This document shows positions 26,752 to 35,425 of a DNA stretch of 64,000 nucleotides, one piece after another. The stretch's first letter is position 1. The number at the start of each line of letters is the position of its first letter. The stretch comes from Bacillus cereus ATCC 14579. Lineage in GTDB: Bacteria; Bacillota; Bacilli; Bacillales; Bacillaceae_G. Position numbers and translations under genes: made by a program. The stretch spans positions 4,194,501-4,258,500 of the forward strand of contig NC_004722.1 of NCBI RefSeq assembly GCF_000007825.1, in the 5' to 3' direction. The notes under the pieces are model-generated. The model was not told the DNA's origin, did not search any database, and saw only the letters and a program-made list of their open reading frames with translations.

Positions 26752-26782
26752 AAAAAAAATGCCTAAATAGGCATTTTTTTTT
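26752..26782 (+). terminator. Terminator after the DUF1189 gene
   Basis: AAAATGCCTA and TAGGCATTTT form a short strong hairpin ending in more than nine T residues, six bases past the stop codon. Confidence 0.88.
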
Positions 26783-26819
26783 TGGACAAGCATATATTCC
26801 TAGCAAAGGAGTGAAGAAT

Positions 26820-27185
26820 ATGAAGAGATTAGGTATATTCCTATTCGTGCTTGTTCTCGGTTATATATTTTATTACGATATAAAAATCGGTACTTTACCG
26901 ATGTTAAGTTCATATAAAAAAACAACTGCTGCTCAAACAATTAAAAAAGAAAACACAGACAGTCAACAAAATAAAGCGAACAAAACAGAAAAAGAAACGG
27001 ATGTATCTTATAAAACAATTGAAGTAAAAACTGGTGAGACAGTTCTTTCTATTACAGAACAAATTAACAAGAAAAAAATTCCTTCCATAGAAAAAGTCAT
27101 TGACGACTTTAAACAATTAAACAAAAGTACATCTGCTACCAAAATACAAATTGGAAAGTCTTATAAATTCCCGTTATATCAATAA
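26820..27185 (+). CDS. Membrane-anchored protein with LysM-like domain
   Basis: A 121-residue protein with an N-terminal membrane anchor (about 3-20, LGIFLFVLVLGYIFYYD), a Lys/Thr/Gln-rich linker (about 38-68) and a C-terminal domain resembling LysM (KTIEVKTGETVLSITEQIN ... IQIGKSYKFPLY). LysM domains bind peptidoglycan, so it is probably displayed outside the membrane facing the wall. AAAGGAGTG stands seven bases before the ATG at 26820. Position before ispG corresponds to yqfZ in B. subtilis. No enzymatic domain is attached. Confidence 0.8.
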   Translation: MKRLGIFLFVLVLGYIFYYDIKIGTLPMLSSYKKTTAAQTIKKENTDSQQNKANKTEKETDVSYKTIEVKTGETVLSITEQINKKKIPSIEKVIDDFKQLNKSTSATKIQIGKSYKFPLYQ

Positions 27186-27200
27186 GCTATCACTTAATCC

Positions 27201-27230
27201 TTGTCAATTACATAAAGGCGCTGATACAAT
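27201..27230 (+). promoter_or_regulatory. Sigma-A promoter for ispG
   Basis: TTGTCA (27201-27206) and TACAAT (27225-27230) are 18 bases apart, and TG at 27222-27223 makes an extended -10. The leader of about 100 bases contains a small hairpin, GAAACCGA/TCGGTTTC (27240-27261), too short and without a T run to be a terminator. Confidence 0.7.
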
Positions 27231-27340
27231 AGTAAAAGTGAAACCGAGTACTTCGGTTTCTATAGCCCTATATCACGTATACTATCATTGATATGAGGGA
27301 CTAAATAAGAAACTTCTTTTATAAGGAGAGCGATCTATTC

Positions 27341-28453
27341 GTGAATGAAATGACTCATCGTACAAAAACACGTCCAGTTAAAGTCGGTAATTTAACAATC
27401 GGCGGTAATAATGAATTAATTATACAAAGTATGACAACAACAAAAACACATGATGTTGAAGCAACAGTTGCTGAAATCAAGCGTTTAGAAGAAGCCGGCT
27501 GTCAAGTCGTCCGCGTTGCCGTTCCAGATGAACGCGCAGCAGATGCTATTGCTGATATAAAAAAACAAATCAACATTCCACTTGTTGCTGATATTCATTT
27601 TGATTATCGCCTTGCTTTAAAAGCAATTGAAGGTGGCATCGATAAAGTACGTATCAATCCAGGTAATATTGGTCGTCGCCATAAAGTAGAAGCTGTTGTA
27701 AATGCAGCAAAAGAGCGCGGTATTCCAATCCGTATCGGTGTAAACGCTGGTTCATTAGAGCGACACATTTTAGAAAAGTACGGGTACCCAACTGCAGATG
27801 GTATGGTTGAGAGCGCGCTACATCATATTAAAATTTTAGAGGACTTAGATTTCCACGATATTATCGTATCTATGAAAGCCTCTGATGTTAACTTAGCAAT
27901 CGAAGCATACGAGAAAGCTGCTCGTGCTTTTGATTATCCATTACATTTAGGTATTACAGAATCTGGAACATTGTTTGCCGGAACTGTAAAAAGTGCTGCT
28001 GGTCTTGGAGCAATCTTAAATAAAGGCATCGGAAATACACTACGTATTTCATTAAGTGCTGATCCAGTTGAAGAGGTAAAAGTTGCTCGCGAATTATTAA
28101 AATCATTCGGTCTTGCGTCTAATGCAGCAACACTTATCTCTTGTCCAACTTGTGGTCGTATTGAAATCGATTTAATTAGCATTGCTAACGAAGTGGAAGA
28201 ATACATCTCTACACTTCAAGTACCAATTAAAGTTGCAGTACTTGGTTGCGCTGTAAATGGCCCTGGTGAAGCTCGTGAAGCTGATATCGGTATTGCCGGT
28301 GCACGTGGAGAGGGATTATTATTCCGTAAAGGGCAAGTCGTTCGTAAAGTGCCAGAAGAAACAATGGTAGAAGAACTGAAAAAAGAAATTGACGTAATTG
28401 CTGCTGAAATGGCTGCTGAACGAGAAAAAGAAAAAGAGACACAAGAACAATAA
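27341..28453 (+). CDS. ispG: 4-hydroxy-3-methylbut-2-enyl diphosphate synthase (flavodoxin), IspG
   Basis: A 370-residue [4Fe-4S] enzyme of the methylerythritol phosphate (MEP) isoprenoid pathway. It converts the cyclodiphosphate MEcPP to HMBPP, the substrate of IspH encoded at 35426-36376. An N-terminal TIM barrel carries VRVAVPDERAADA and VADIHFDYRLAL; the C-terminal cluster domain has ISCPTCGR and GCAVNGPGEA, giving the three cluster cysteines. The start is a GTG at 27341 with AAGGAGAG upstream. A promoter at 27201-27230 and a terminator at 28453-28492 make it a single-gene unit. Confidence 0.95.
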   Translation: MNEMTHRTKTRPVKVGNLTIGGNNELIIQSMTTTKTHDVEATVAEIKRLEEAGCQVVRVAVPDERAADAIADIKKQINIPLVADIHFDYRLALKAIEGGIDKVRINPGNIGRRHKVEAVVNAAKERGIPIRIGVNAGSLERHILEKYGYPTADGMVESALHHIKILEDLDFHDIIVSMKASDVNLAIEAYEKAARAFDYPLHLGITESGTLFAGTVKSAAGLGAILNKGIGNTLRISLSADPVEEVKVARELLKSFGLASNAATLISCPTCGRIEIDLISIANEVEEYISTLQVPIKVAVLGCAVNGPGEAREADIGIAGARGEGLLFRKGQVVRKVPEETMVEELKKEIDVIAAEMAAEREKEKETQEQ

Positions 28454-28492
28454 AAAGAAGGTTGCCACAATATTTGTGAGCAACCTTCTTTT
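28453..28492 (+). terminator. Terminator after ispG
   Basis: AGAAGGTTGC (28456-28465) pairs with GCAACCTTCT (28480-28489), extended by CACAA/TTGTG inside, followed by TTCT. Confidence 0.85.
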
Positions 28493-28497
28493 CTACG

Positions 28498-28535
28498 TAA
28501 AAAAGCTCGTCAGTTACATAACCGACGAGCTTTTA
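28498..28535 (-). terminator. Terminator after zur
   Basis: AAAGCTCGTC and GACGAGCTTTT form the outer stem, with GTTA/TAAC inside; on the minus strand a run of T follows. It overlaps the zur stop codon. Confidence 0.88.
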
Positions 28536-28946
28536 CTTTGCACATTTTGGACAACGACCATATATTTCAAACTTATGACCCGTTACTTCATAACCAGTAA
28601 AATCTTTATTCATAAAATCCATTGGGCAGGAAGTAATCTCTTTCGTTCCCCCACAATCCAAACAAATAAAATGATGATGATGTTCCATAATAGAACAAGT
28701 AAAACGAAAATGTTTTTCACCATTTAATTCCGTTTGTTCTAAAACACCAATCTCAGCAAAAACTGTTAAGTTACGATAAATCGTATCAAAACTAAGCCCT
28801 GGATAATCGTCCTTCATATGCTCTAAAACGTCTTTCGCAGTTAAATAACGATTATGTGCTGCAAATAATCTGAGCATCTCTTCTCTTTTTCCAGTATGTT
28901 TATATCCTTTTTCTTTCATTAGGCGTAAAGCTTCTGTTAGATTCAT
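28533..28946 (-). CDS. zur: Fur-family zinc uptake repressor Zur
   Basis: A 137-residue Fur-family repressor that blocks zinc-uptake genes when zinc is sufficient. The N-terminal winged helix includes GYKHTGKREEMLRLF and the recognition region LSFDTIYRNLTVF. The dimerisation domain holds the metal-binding EHHHHFICLDCGG and the structural zinc pairs CLDC and CPKC. Linkage to znuB/znuC on the same transcript supports Zur over Fur or PerR. The ATG at 28946 is chosen because the protein then begins MNLTEALRLMKEKG like its relatives; the frame is open to 28994 but that runs into znuB. It probably represses its own operon through the site at 30581-30601. Confidence 0.88.
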   Translation of the reverse strand: MNLTEALRLMKEKGYKHTGKREEMLRLFAAHNRYLTAKDVLEHMKDDYPGLSFDTIYRNLTVFAEIGVLEQTELNGEKHFRFTCSIMEHHHHFICLDCGGTKEITSCPMDFMNKDFTGYEVTGHKFEIYGRCPKCAK

Positions 28947-28959
28947 ACCTATCCCTACT

Positions 28960-29793
28960 TTATGCAGTTTTTTTCTTCTTCCATAAAATCGCACCGATTA
29001 AAATAAGAACTGCTATCATAACAATTGTACCACCTGGCGCTAGATCAAGTTGATACGAAGCAAACATTCCACCAATTACTGCAATTTCACCAAATAAAAT
29101 GGAAAAGAAAATTGTTTGTTTAAATCCTTTAGCAATACGAATACTTGCTGCAACTGGTAACGTCATTAATGATGATACAAGAAGAACCCCCACTACACGC
29201 ATTGATACTGCAATGACAAGAGCAACTAATATAATGAAAATAAAGTGAATCCATTTCGCTCTTAAACCAGTTGATACTGCGTATTCCTCATCAAATGATA
29301 ATAGAAACAGCTCTTTATATAATAAAATAATTGTCGCAACAACAACAATTGCTACAATCCCAATAATAATTAAATCTGTACTTGTTACAGCACTGACACT
29401 ACCAAATAAATAACTAAATAAGTCTGTGTTAAATCCATTTGCAAGTGAAATGAAAATAACTCCAACCCCCATCCCTGCCGAAAGGATAATTGGAATTGCT
29501 AATTCTTGATAGTGCTTATATACAGTTCGTAACTTTTCGATTAGTAGCGCTCCACCAATCGAGAAAATCATCCCCATATATAAGGGGTTTAAAAATCCAC
29601 CTGTAAAAATGGTTTTTTCAAGTAATAAACTTGCTGCAATACCCGATAACGTCACGTGACTTAATGCATCCGCAATAAGAGATAAACGACGAATAACAAC
29701 AAACACACCAATTAGCGGTGCAACAAGTCCAATTAAAATACCAGCGTATAAAGAATTACGTAAAAAGTCATATTGTAAAAAATCTTGTATCAT
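28960..29793 (-). CDS. znuB: Zinc ABC transporter permease ZnuB-like
   Basis: A 277-residue ABC-3 family permease with about eight membrane segments. The family motif GIAASLL and the ABC-3 signature in the last third, MRVVGVLLVSSLMTLPVAASI, are present. It transports zinc (or possibly manganese) with ZnuC. Its ATG overlaps the znuC stop by one base (TAATG), with GGGAGGA inside znuC, so the two are coupled. Zinc specificity is inferred from the linked zur gene. No substrate-binding lipoprotein gene (znuA) is in this cluster. Confidence 0.9.
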   Translation of the reverse strand: MIQDFLQYDFLRNSLYAGILIGLVAPLIGVFVVIRRLSLIADALSHVTLSGIAASLLLEKTIFTGGFLNPLYMGMIFSIGGALLIEKLRTVYKHYQELAIPIILSAGMGVGVIFISLANGFNTDLFSYLFGSVSAVTSTDLIIIGIVAIVVVATIILLYKELFLLSFDEEYAVSTGLRAKWIHFIFIILVALVIAVSMRVVGVLLVSSLMTLPVAASIRIAKGFKQTIFFSILFGEIAVIGGMFASYQLDLAPGGTIVMIAVLILIGAILWKKKKTA

Positions 29794-30563
29794 TATATCC
29801 TCCCGTGATGCTCATGTTCGTGTTCTAAACGATGAACATGATGTCCATATAAGACGGACATTTCTGCATCTTCTAACTCTCGGAACTTCTCTACATTTCC
29901 ATGGAAATGTAGATGTTGGTTTAGGCATGCAACATGTGTTACTTTTTCGGTAACAGCTCCCATATCATGAGTAACAAGAATTAATGTGATCCCGAGCCTT
30001 TTGTTTAAATCCTCTAATATTTCGTAAAAACTTTCCACATTTTTTACATCAATTCCAACAGTAGGCTCGTCCAAAATAAGCAATTCAGGATCACTAACGA
30101 GCGCACGAGCAATAAATACACGCTGTTGCTGTCCACCAGAAAGCTCTCCAATGTTACGATCTTGAAACTCACTCATCCCTACATCAGCAATTGCTTTTTC
30201 TACCTTTTTCTTATCCTCTTTTGTGAAAAAGCGAAAAAGCCCTTTTTTCGAAACAAGTCCCATTGACACAACTTCAGAAACAGTTGCTGGAAAACCAGAA
30301 TTGAAACTATTTGCCTTTTGGGATACATAACCAACTTTGTTCCATTCCTTAAACTTCTTACTATCAACGCCAAACACGCGAATGCTTCCTTCTTTTGGCT
30401 TTAAAACACCTAATAAACACTTAAGTAAAGTTGATTTACCTGAACCATTCGGTCCCACTAAACCTAAAAAAGCTCCCTTCGGAACTTGCAAATTAATATT
30501 TTCTAACACATTCCGATCTTCATATCGGAATGTTAAACCTTCAATTTCTAATATATTATTCAT
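29793..30563 (-). CDS. znuC: Zinc ABC transporter ATP-binding protein ZnuC-like
   Basis: A 256-residue ABC ATPase energising the ZnuB permease. Walker A GPNGSGKST, Q-loop YVSQKAN, signature LSGGQQQRV, Walker B LLILDEPTVGID and switch His VTHDMG are intact. The C-terminus is His-rich (GHHVHRLEHEHEHHGRI), as in several zinc-transport ATPases, and may bind zinc. It is the first gene of znuC-znuB-zur; a Zur-type operator lies 18 bases before its start codon. Confidence 0.92.
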   Translation of the reverse strand: MNNILEIEGLTFRYEDRNVLENINLQVPKGAFLGLVGPNGSGKSTLLKCLLGVLKPKEGSIRVFGVDSKKFKEWNKVGYVSQKANSFNSGFPATVSEVVSMGLVSKKGLFRFFTKEDKKKVEKAIADVGMSEFQDRNIGELSGGQQQRVFIARALVSDPELLILDEPTVGIDVKNVESFYEILEDLNKRLGITLILVTHDMGAVTEKVTHVACLNQHLHFHGNVEKFRELEDAEMSVLYGHHVHRLEHEHEHHGRI

Positions 30564-30580
30564 AGCATCTCACCTATTTT

Positions 30581-30601
30581 AATTCAGAATGATTCCGATT
30601 T
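30581..30601 (-). promoter_or_regulatory. Zur operator upstream of znuC
   Basis: On the minus strand the site reads AAATCGGAAT-C-ATTCTGAATT, an imperfect palindrome. It matches the B. subtilis Zur box AAATCGTAAT-N-ATTACGATTT at about 16 of 20 positions. It is immediately upstream of the znuC ribosome-binding site and covers the expected promoter end. Confidence 0.75.
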
Positions 30602-30693
30602 ATATCTATTTGAATTATAGTACAGCTTATTATAGTTGTAAACCAATCTGCCTAAAATATATCTATTTTTTCAAGAAACCTTACTATTATAAC

Positions 30694-30719
30694 AAAAAGC
30701 AGAGAAAAATTCTCTGCTT
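30694..30719 (-). terminator. Terminator after yqfU
   Basis: AAGCAGAGAA and TTCTCTGCTT form a perfect 10-bp stem around AAA, followed by TTTTTGTT on the minus strand. It separates yqfU from the zinc operon. Confidence 0.88.
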
Positions 30720-30743
30720 CCGAAAAATATTCCTATAAACTTT

Positions 30744-31622
30744 TTAGTGAATAGCCGATTTAAACTTACCACCATTTGTCTCTTGCGTGCTCATAATCGT
30801 AACAAATGCATTTTCATCAATTTCATGCACAATTGATTTTAACTTCGTCACTTCTAGACGCGTTACAACTGCATAAATAACTTCTTTTTCTTTATCCGTG
30901 TAACCACCTTTCGCTACAAGCTTTGTAGTTCCACGGCCAAGACGATGCAAAATCGCGTTTGATACTTCCTCATATTGATCAGATACAATTAAAACCGCCT
31001 TCGTTTCATCTAGCCCTTGAATTACTGTATCGATCGTTTTAAATGCGATATAGTACGTCATAACAGAATACATCGCTTGTTCCACACCAAACACAAATGC
31101 TGCCCATGCAAAAATAAATAAGTTCACAAACATTACGAATTCACCAACAGAGAATGGTAATTTCTTCGTTAATAAAATCCCCATAATTTCAGTTCCATCT
31201 AGCGATCCACCATGACGAATTACAAGTCCTACACCAAGACCTAAAATAAGACCACCAAACACTGTCGCTAAAATAGGTTCTGTTGTAAATGGCGGTACCG
31301 CATGTAACGTTGACTCAATGAAAGCTAACGCTACAATACCAAATGTCGAAGATAACATAAATGTTTTTCCAATTTGCTTATAACCGGAATACATAAATGG
31401 GATATTGAGAACAACGACTAAAGTAGAAAAACTTAACCACCAAATGTTAGGAGTAAGATAATCTAATATAAGAGAAATACCAATAATTCCACCATCAATA
31501 ATTTTATTTGGCATTAAAAATAGTTCAATTGCTACCGCCGCGCATGCTGCTCCAAAAATAATCATAACTAAACGATAAATGAGATGAATAACACTTTCTT
31601 TTCGATGTTGCTTTTGCTCCAT
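30744..31622 (-). CDS. yqfU: YitT-family membrane protein (YqfU)
   Basis: A 292-residue protein with about five membrane segments in the first 180 residues and a C-terminal cytosolic domain (about 200-285) of the DUF2179 type, with KGGYTDKEKEVIYAVVTRLEV. Glycine-rich membrane segments such as GGIIGISLILDY and GTEIMGILL are conserved in the family. The molecular function is unknown. Position between the zinc genes and yqfT-nfo agrees with yqfU of B. subtilis. The start ATG follows GGGAGGAC. B. cereus-type genomes have several YitT paralogues. Confidence 0.85.
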   Translation of the reverse strand: MEQKQHRKESVIHLIYRLVMIIFGAACAAVAIELFLMPNKIIDGGIIGISLILDYLTPNIWWLSFSTLVVVLNIPFMYSGYKQIGKTFMLSSTFGIVALAFIESTLHAVPPFTTEPILATVFGGLILGLGVGLVIRHGGSLDGTEIMGILLTKKLPFSVGEFVMFVNLFIFAWAAFVFGVEQAMYSVMTYYIAFKTIDTVIQGLDETKAVLIVSDQYEEVSNAILHRLGRGTTKLVAKGGYTDKEKEVIYAVVTRLEVTKLKSIVHEIDENAFVTIMSTQETNGGKFKSAIH

Positions 31623-31770
31623 AAGTCCTCCCTTTACTCTTTTTCTGTAGTTTTGTCCTTATATTATAACATACGCTTCTTTTCCTCATGAAAAAGAAAC
31701 TCCACACGAATATGTACAAGCTATATGCTCATATATTTCGATAGAAGAACGCGTGAAGGAGGATAATAAG

Positions 31771-32025
31771 ATGAACCTCATTAAACAAATTGTTAATAAA
31801 AAATTAAATCATATTTCTACAAAAGAGCTATTAAAATATAGCAAAGAATATGAAGTTCCCATTACAGCCGCACAAGCTGATCAAATCGTTTTACTTATGA
31901 AGGGTAAAAATATTAATATTTACGATAACAACGAGCGACTAGAGCTTTTAAAACAAATCGCAAAAGTAACTTCCCCTGCCACTGCCCAACAAGTAAATAC
32001 ATTATTTCAGCAACTACTAAAATAA
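31771..32025 (+). CDS. yqfT: YqfT family small protein (DUF2624)
   Basis: An 84-residue helical cytosolic protein of unknown function. The start ATG at 31771 (MNLIKQIVNKKLNHIST) has AAGGAGGATAAT eight bases ahead; the frame is open from 31753, but that codon precedes the ribosome-binding site. It has the conserved ITAAQADQIV and LMKGKNINIYDNNERLELL blocks of DUF2624. It converges with nfo, and both stop codons lie in one shared terminator. Confidence 0.82.
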   Translation: MNLIKQIVNKKLNHISTKELLKYSKEYEVPITAAQADQIVLLMKGKNINIYDNNERLELLKQIAKVTSPATAQQVNTLFQQLLK

Positions 32026-32049
32026 GGAGGGGATTTCCCCCTCCTTATT
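32021..32049. terminator. Bidirectional terminator between yqfT and nfo
   Basis: AATAAGGAGGGG and CCCCTCCTTATT form a GC-rich stem with a five-base loop. It overlaps the stop codons of both converging genes; the minus side continues into weak A/T-rich sequence. Confidence 0.82.
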
Positions 32050-32941
32050 GCGCTTTAATTTTTTCAAGAAGCCCTTCATCAAAAGTGCCGTTTTTCAGCA
32101 TTTCGATTTCCAATTTGTATGGTGGCTTCTTATCTTTTTTATCTTCCCCTACATACGGTGTTTCAAGAATTTTTGGTACATGCATTAACTGTGGATGATG
32201 TACAATGTGATGCAATGCTTTATACCCAATGTGACCAAATCCAATGTTTTCATGACGGTCTTTTCCTGCTCCGCGTACATTTTTACTATCATTAATATGA
32301 AGTACTTGTAAACGATCTATACCAACGATCTTATCAAATTCGTTTAATACGCCGTCAAAGTCATTTACAATATCATATCCTGCATCGTGCGTATGACACG
32401 TATCAAAGCATACAGATAGCTTTTCATTATATTTTACACCATCAATAATTTTTGCAATTTCTTCAAAGCTACGACCGCATTCTGTTCCTTTTCCTGCCAT
32501 CGTCTCTAACGCAATGTTAACCGTCTGTTCTGGCGTTAATACTTCATTAAGCCCTTTAATAATTTGTTGAATACCAGCATCTGCTCCAGCACCAACGTGC
32601 GCTCCTGGGTGAAGAACAATTTGTTTCGCTACACCTAATGCCGATGTTCTTTCAATTTCCATGCGAAGAAAGTCTACGCCTAATTGGAATGTTTCTGGCT
32701 TCGTCGTATTCCCAACATTAATAATATACGGCGCATGGACGATAATTTCCTCAATTCCGTTCAGCTCCATATGTTTTCTTCCTGCTTCTATGTTCAATTC
32801 TTCAATTGGTTTTCTTCGTGTATTTTGCGGTGCACCTGTATAAATCATAAACGTTGTTGCACCGTATGAAACAGCCTCTTCACTTGCTGCTAATAACATT
32901 TTCTTACCACTCATGGAAACATGAGATCCAATCTTTAACAT
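32045..32941 (-). CDS. nfo: Deoxyribonuclease IV (AP endonuclease)
   Basis: A 298-residue TIM-barrel enzyme that cuts DNA 5' of abasic sites and damaged 3' ends in base-excision repair. The three-zinc site residues lie in VHAPYIIN, VLHPGAHVG, LETMAGKG, CFDTCHTHDAGYD, LHINDSK and HENIGFGHIG, all intact. Length matches B. subtilis Nfo (YqfS). It is adjacent to the RNA helicase gene cshB but separated from it by a terminator. Confidence 0.95.
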   Translation of the reverse strand: MLKIGSHVSMSGKKMLLAASEEAVSYGATTFMIYTGAPQNTRRKPIEELNIEAGRKHMELNGIEEIIVHAPYIINVGNTTKPETFQLGVDFLRMEIERTSALGVAKQIVLHPGAHVGAGADAGIQQIIKGLNEVLTPEQTVNIALETMAGKGTECGRSFEEIAKIIDGVKYNEKLSVCFDTCHTHDAGYDIVNDFDGVLNEFDKIVGIDRLQVLHINDSKNVRGAGKDRHENIGFGHIGYKALHHIVHHPQLMHVPKILETPYVGEDKKDKKPPYKLEIEMLKNGTFDEGLLEKIKAQ

Positions 32942-33088
32942 ACAATCACCTCTTCAATATACAATAGATATAATGATAGCATAATTTGTAGAAATATGTA
33001 GTGAATTGTTTGTTCACAAAAGACGCACTACACAAATTCATATGACTATTTAGACAGACTATACTCTTCATTTAAATTAGCGGGATTA

Positions 33089-33121
33089 AAAAAAGATAAG
33101 GGAAACCCCTTATCTTTTTTT
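33089..33121 (-). terminator. Terminator after cshB
   Basis: AAAAGATAAGGGG and CCCCTTATCTTTT form a strong stem with a short loop and a T run on the minus strand. It overlaps the cshB stop codon. Confidence 0.9.
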
Positions 33122-34420
33122 ATTGCTATATTTTCTCTTCACTTTGTCACGTTCTGTTGCAAGTTTACGTTTATAGTTTGGTTTTACTTTTTTCGGTTTT
33201 TTAATAACTTTCGTTGCCATAACATCAAGTTCGTCATTTGGTTTTTTACGGCTCTTACGACGACGACGCTCACCTAAATCTGCCCACTCATCTCCACGTA
33301 AATCTACATGTTTAAACTCGATATGACGTTGTTTTTCTAAGCTATCTAACGCTTCTTCGTTTGCTGGATCATAAATCGTCACTGCAATACCAGAATGCCC
33401 TGCACGTGCTGTTCTTGCAACGCGGTGAACGAAGAAATCTAAATCTGATGGTGGCTGATAGTTAATAACATGGCTAATGCCTTGAATATCAATACCACGT
33501 GCTGCTAAATCAGTCGCAACAATATATTGGAATTCAAGGTCACGAATTTGTTTCATCATTTTTTTACGATCACGTGGTGATAAATCCCCGTGAATTCGTC
33601 CAACTTTTAAGCCACGTTCCATTAATCCATCAGCAACTTGGTCTGCCATCTTTTTCGTATTCGTGAAAACAACTGCTAAATACGGTTTAAATTGAAGTAG
33701 CATTTTATGCACTAAATCAATTTTATTACGATGTTTAGAAGGCACTAAATAGTGTTCAATGTTTCCAGCTGCAACTTGTTTTGGATTGATATGAATATGC
33801 TCTGGATTCTCCATATATTTCTTCAGAAACGGTTTTAGTTTTTGAGGAATTGTTGCAGAGAAAACTAACATTTGCAAGTTTTTAGGCATGCGTGCTGCAA
33901 TTTTGTCTACATCATGAATGAATCCCATATCAAGCATTAAGTCTGCTTCATCGACAATAATCGTATTTGCTTTATGAACAAATAACGCTTGTTCTTCAAC
34001 TAAGTCTTTAATACGTCCTGGTGTCCCAACTACGATATGAGGTTGTTTTTTCAATTTCTCAATTGAACGTTGTTTATCAGTTCCACCAATTAAACAACGT
34101 GCTGTAATCATTTGGTCTTCCGCACAAAACTTTGTTAATTTCACGATTTCTTCGTAAATTTGTTGTGCTAACTCACGAGTAGGCGCTGTAATAACAAGTT
34201 GTACTTCTTCACGACTTGCATTAATTCTGTTTAATGTAGGAAGTAAGTATGCATGTGTTTTCCCAGAACCTGTTTGGGATTGTCCAATTACACTTACACC
34301 TTTTTTCACGACTGGGAAAATTTTCTGCTGAATTCCTGTCGGCTCTGTAAAGCGTAGTTCACGAACTGCATCTATTAAAAATGGTTTAAAATCATACTGT
34401 GTAAAAGTTTGTTGTGTCAT
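33110..34420 (-). CDS. cshB: DEAD-box ATP-dependent RNA helicase CshB
   Basis: A 436-residue RNA helicase involved in ribosome biogenesis and RNA handling, important in the cold. Domain 1 has the Q motif region FTEPTGIQQKIFP, motif I SQTGSGKTHAYL, PTRELAQQ, GTPGR, DEAD replaced conservatively as DEAD (VDEADLML) and SAT; domain 2 has VFTNTKK, ATDLAARGID and HRVARTARAG. The C-terminal tail (about 375-436) is rich in Lys/Arg and probably binds RNA. The position between nfo and yqfQ/vrrA identifies it as CshB (YqfR). Confidence 0.92.
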   Translation of the reverse strand: MTQQTFTQYDFKPFLIDAVRELRFTEPTGIQQKIFPVVKKGVSVIGQSQTGSGKTHAYLLPTLNRINASREEVQLVITAPTRELAQQIYEEIVKLTKFCAEDQMITARCLIGGTDKQRSIEKLKKQPHIVVGTPGRIKDLVEEQALFVHKANTIIVDEADLMLDMGFIHDVDKIAARMPKNLQMLVFSATIPQKLKPFLKKYMENPEHIHINPKQVAAGNIEHYLVPSKHRNKIDLVHKMLLQFKPYLAVVFTNTKKMADQVADGLMERGLKVGRIHGDLSPRDRKKMMKQIRDLEFQYIVATDLAARGIDIQGISHVINYQPPSDLDFFVHRVARTARAGHSGIAVTIYDPANEEALDSLEKQRHIEFKHVDLRGDEWADLGERRRRKSRKKPNDELDVMATKVIKKPKKVKPNYKRKLATERDKVKRKYSNKKR

Positions 34421-34601
34421 AAGTTACACCTTCTTTCTAAAATTTCTACTGCGCGCACAAATCAGTCAAGTCTACATTATATCGAAATCTACAAGTAAAA
34501 TCCATCTTTAGTTTAGGTTTTCACTTCAAAAACTAACCTTCTTCCCTTTTATTGCATATTGTATGTGTATATACCTAACTGAAGAAAGGAGGATTTCTCA
34601 C

Positions 34602-35336
34602 ATGTTTCCGAAATCCCCTACAAGGCAAATGTATCCGAATCCAGGGCAGCAACCTTATACACCATATCCAATTCCACAACTACCACCAATGGCACAAAAA
34701 AAGAAAGGTTTTCTTGCTAAGCTTTTTAAAAAACACGATCCAACCGAGCCGTTTATGCAAATGGTTCCACCTTACCGACAAATGGAAGGGCAACCAATGA
34801 TGCATCAGCAACCACCACCGCCGCAATATCATCAGCAATATCCGCAGCAATACCAGCAACAATATCCTCAGCAACATCCACAATATCAACCATACATGCA
34901 GCAACATCCTGAGCAAATGATACCGCCTCAAATGTATGAATCAAATGAAACGCGCGGCGGCTCAACTACAACTGCGGCAACAGCAAGCAGTGGCATCGGC
35001 AGTTTTTTTTCGAACTTAATTTCGAATCCAACTAATATGATAAATAACATCGAAAAAGTATCCCAAGTCGTTCAATCTGTAGGTCCTGTCGTCGAACAGT
35101 ATGGTCCTATTATGCGTAGTCTACCAAGCATTGTTAAAATCCTCACCTCTGGAAAAAGCACGGAAGAAAATCAAACGGAAAATGTAACAGAGCCAGTTGA
35201 GGTAGAAAGTCCGCCTCCTGCACCTCAAAAAAAGAAACGAAAACGAAAGAAAATAGTGATTGAACCTGTAATAGAAAAAGAGTTACCGAAAGAACCAGTT
35301 CAACAAACAGCAACAAAACCAAAACTATATGTGTAA
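34602..35336 (+). CDS. vrrA: VrrA / YqfQ-like protein with variable Q/P-rich repeat
   Basis: A 244-residue protein. The N-terminal half is rich in Pro, Gln and Tyr (about 1-115), including four-residue QQYP-type repeats at about 77-97. A central region (about 128-185, GSFFSNLISNPTNMINNIEKV and VVEQYGPIMRSLPSIVKIL) is the conserved YqfQ domain. The tail is charged, with KKKRKRKK. This is the gene holding the vrrA tandem repeat used for typing B. anthracis. Its function is unknown; no signal peptide or membrane span is evident. AAAGGAGGA lies eight bases before the ATG at 34602. Order cshB-yqfQ-ispH is as in B. subtilis. Confidence 0.88.
   Translation: MFPKSPTRQMYPNPGQQPYTPYPIPQLPPMAQKKKGFLAKLFKKHDPTEPFMQMVPPYRQMEGQPMMHQQPPPPQYHQQYPQQYQQQYPQQHPQYQPYMQQHPEQMIPPQMYESNETRGGSTTTAATASSGIGSFFSNLISNPTNMINNIEKVSQVVQSVGPVVEQYGPIMRSLPSIVKILTSGKSTEENQTENVTEPVEVESPPPAPQKKKRKRKKIVIEPVIEKELPKEPVQQTATKPKLYV
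34833..34880 (+). repeat. Four 12-base tandem repeats in vrrA (VNTR)
   Basis: Units at 34833, 34845, 34857 and 34869 read CAGCAATATCCG, CAGCAATACCAG, CAACAATATCCT and CAGCAACATCCA; a related CAATATCAACCA follows. Each encodes four residues, so copy changes keep the reading frame. Confidence 0.9.
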
Positions 35337-35425
35337 CAATCCTTTGTTTTCTATCCACTCCTCCTTTATAATGTAAAAGACTATGCACAAAAGTATCCCT
35401 TGTTTAGAAGGAGAGGATTACTCAT

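Noticed and set aside
27240..27261. Hairpin in the ispG leader as a possible riboswitch or terminator
   Set aside because: Eight-base stem without T run and no conserved RNA motif; kept only as a remark with the promoter.
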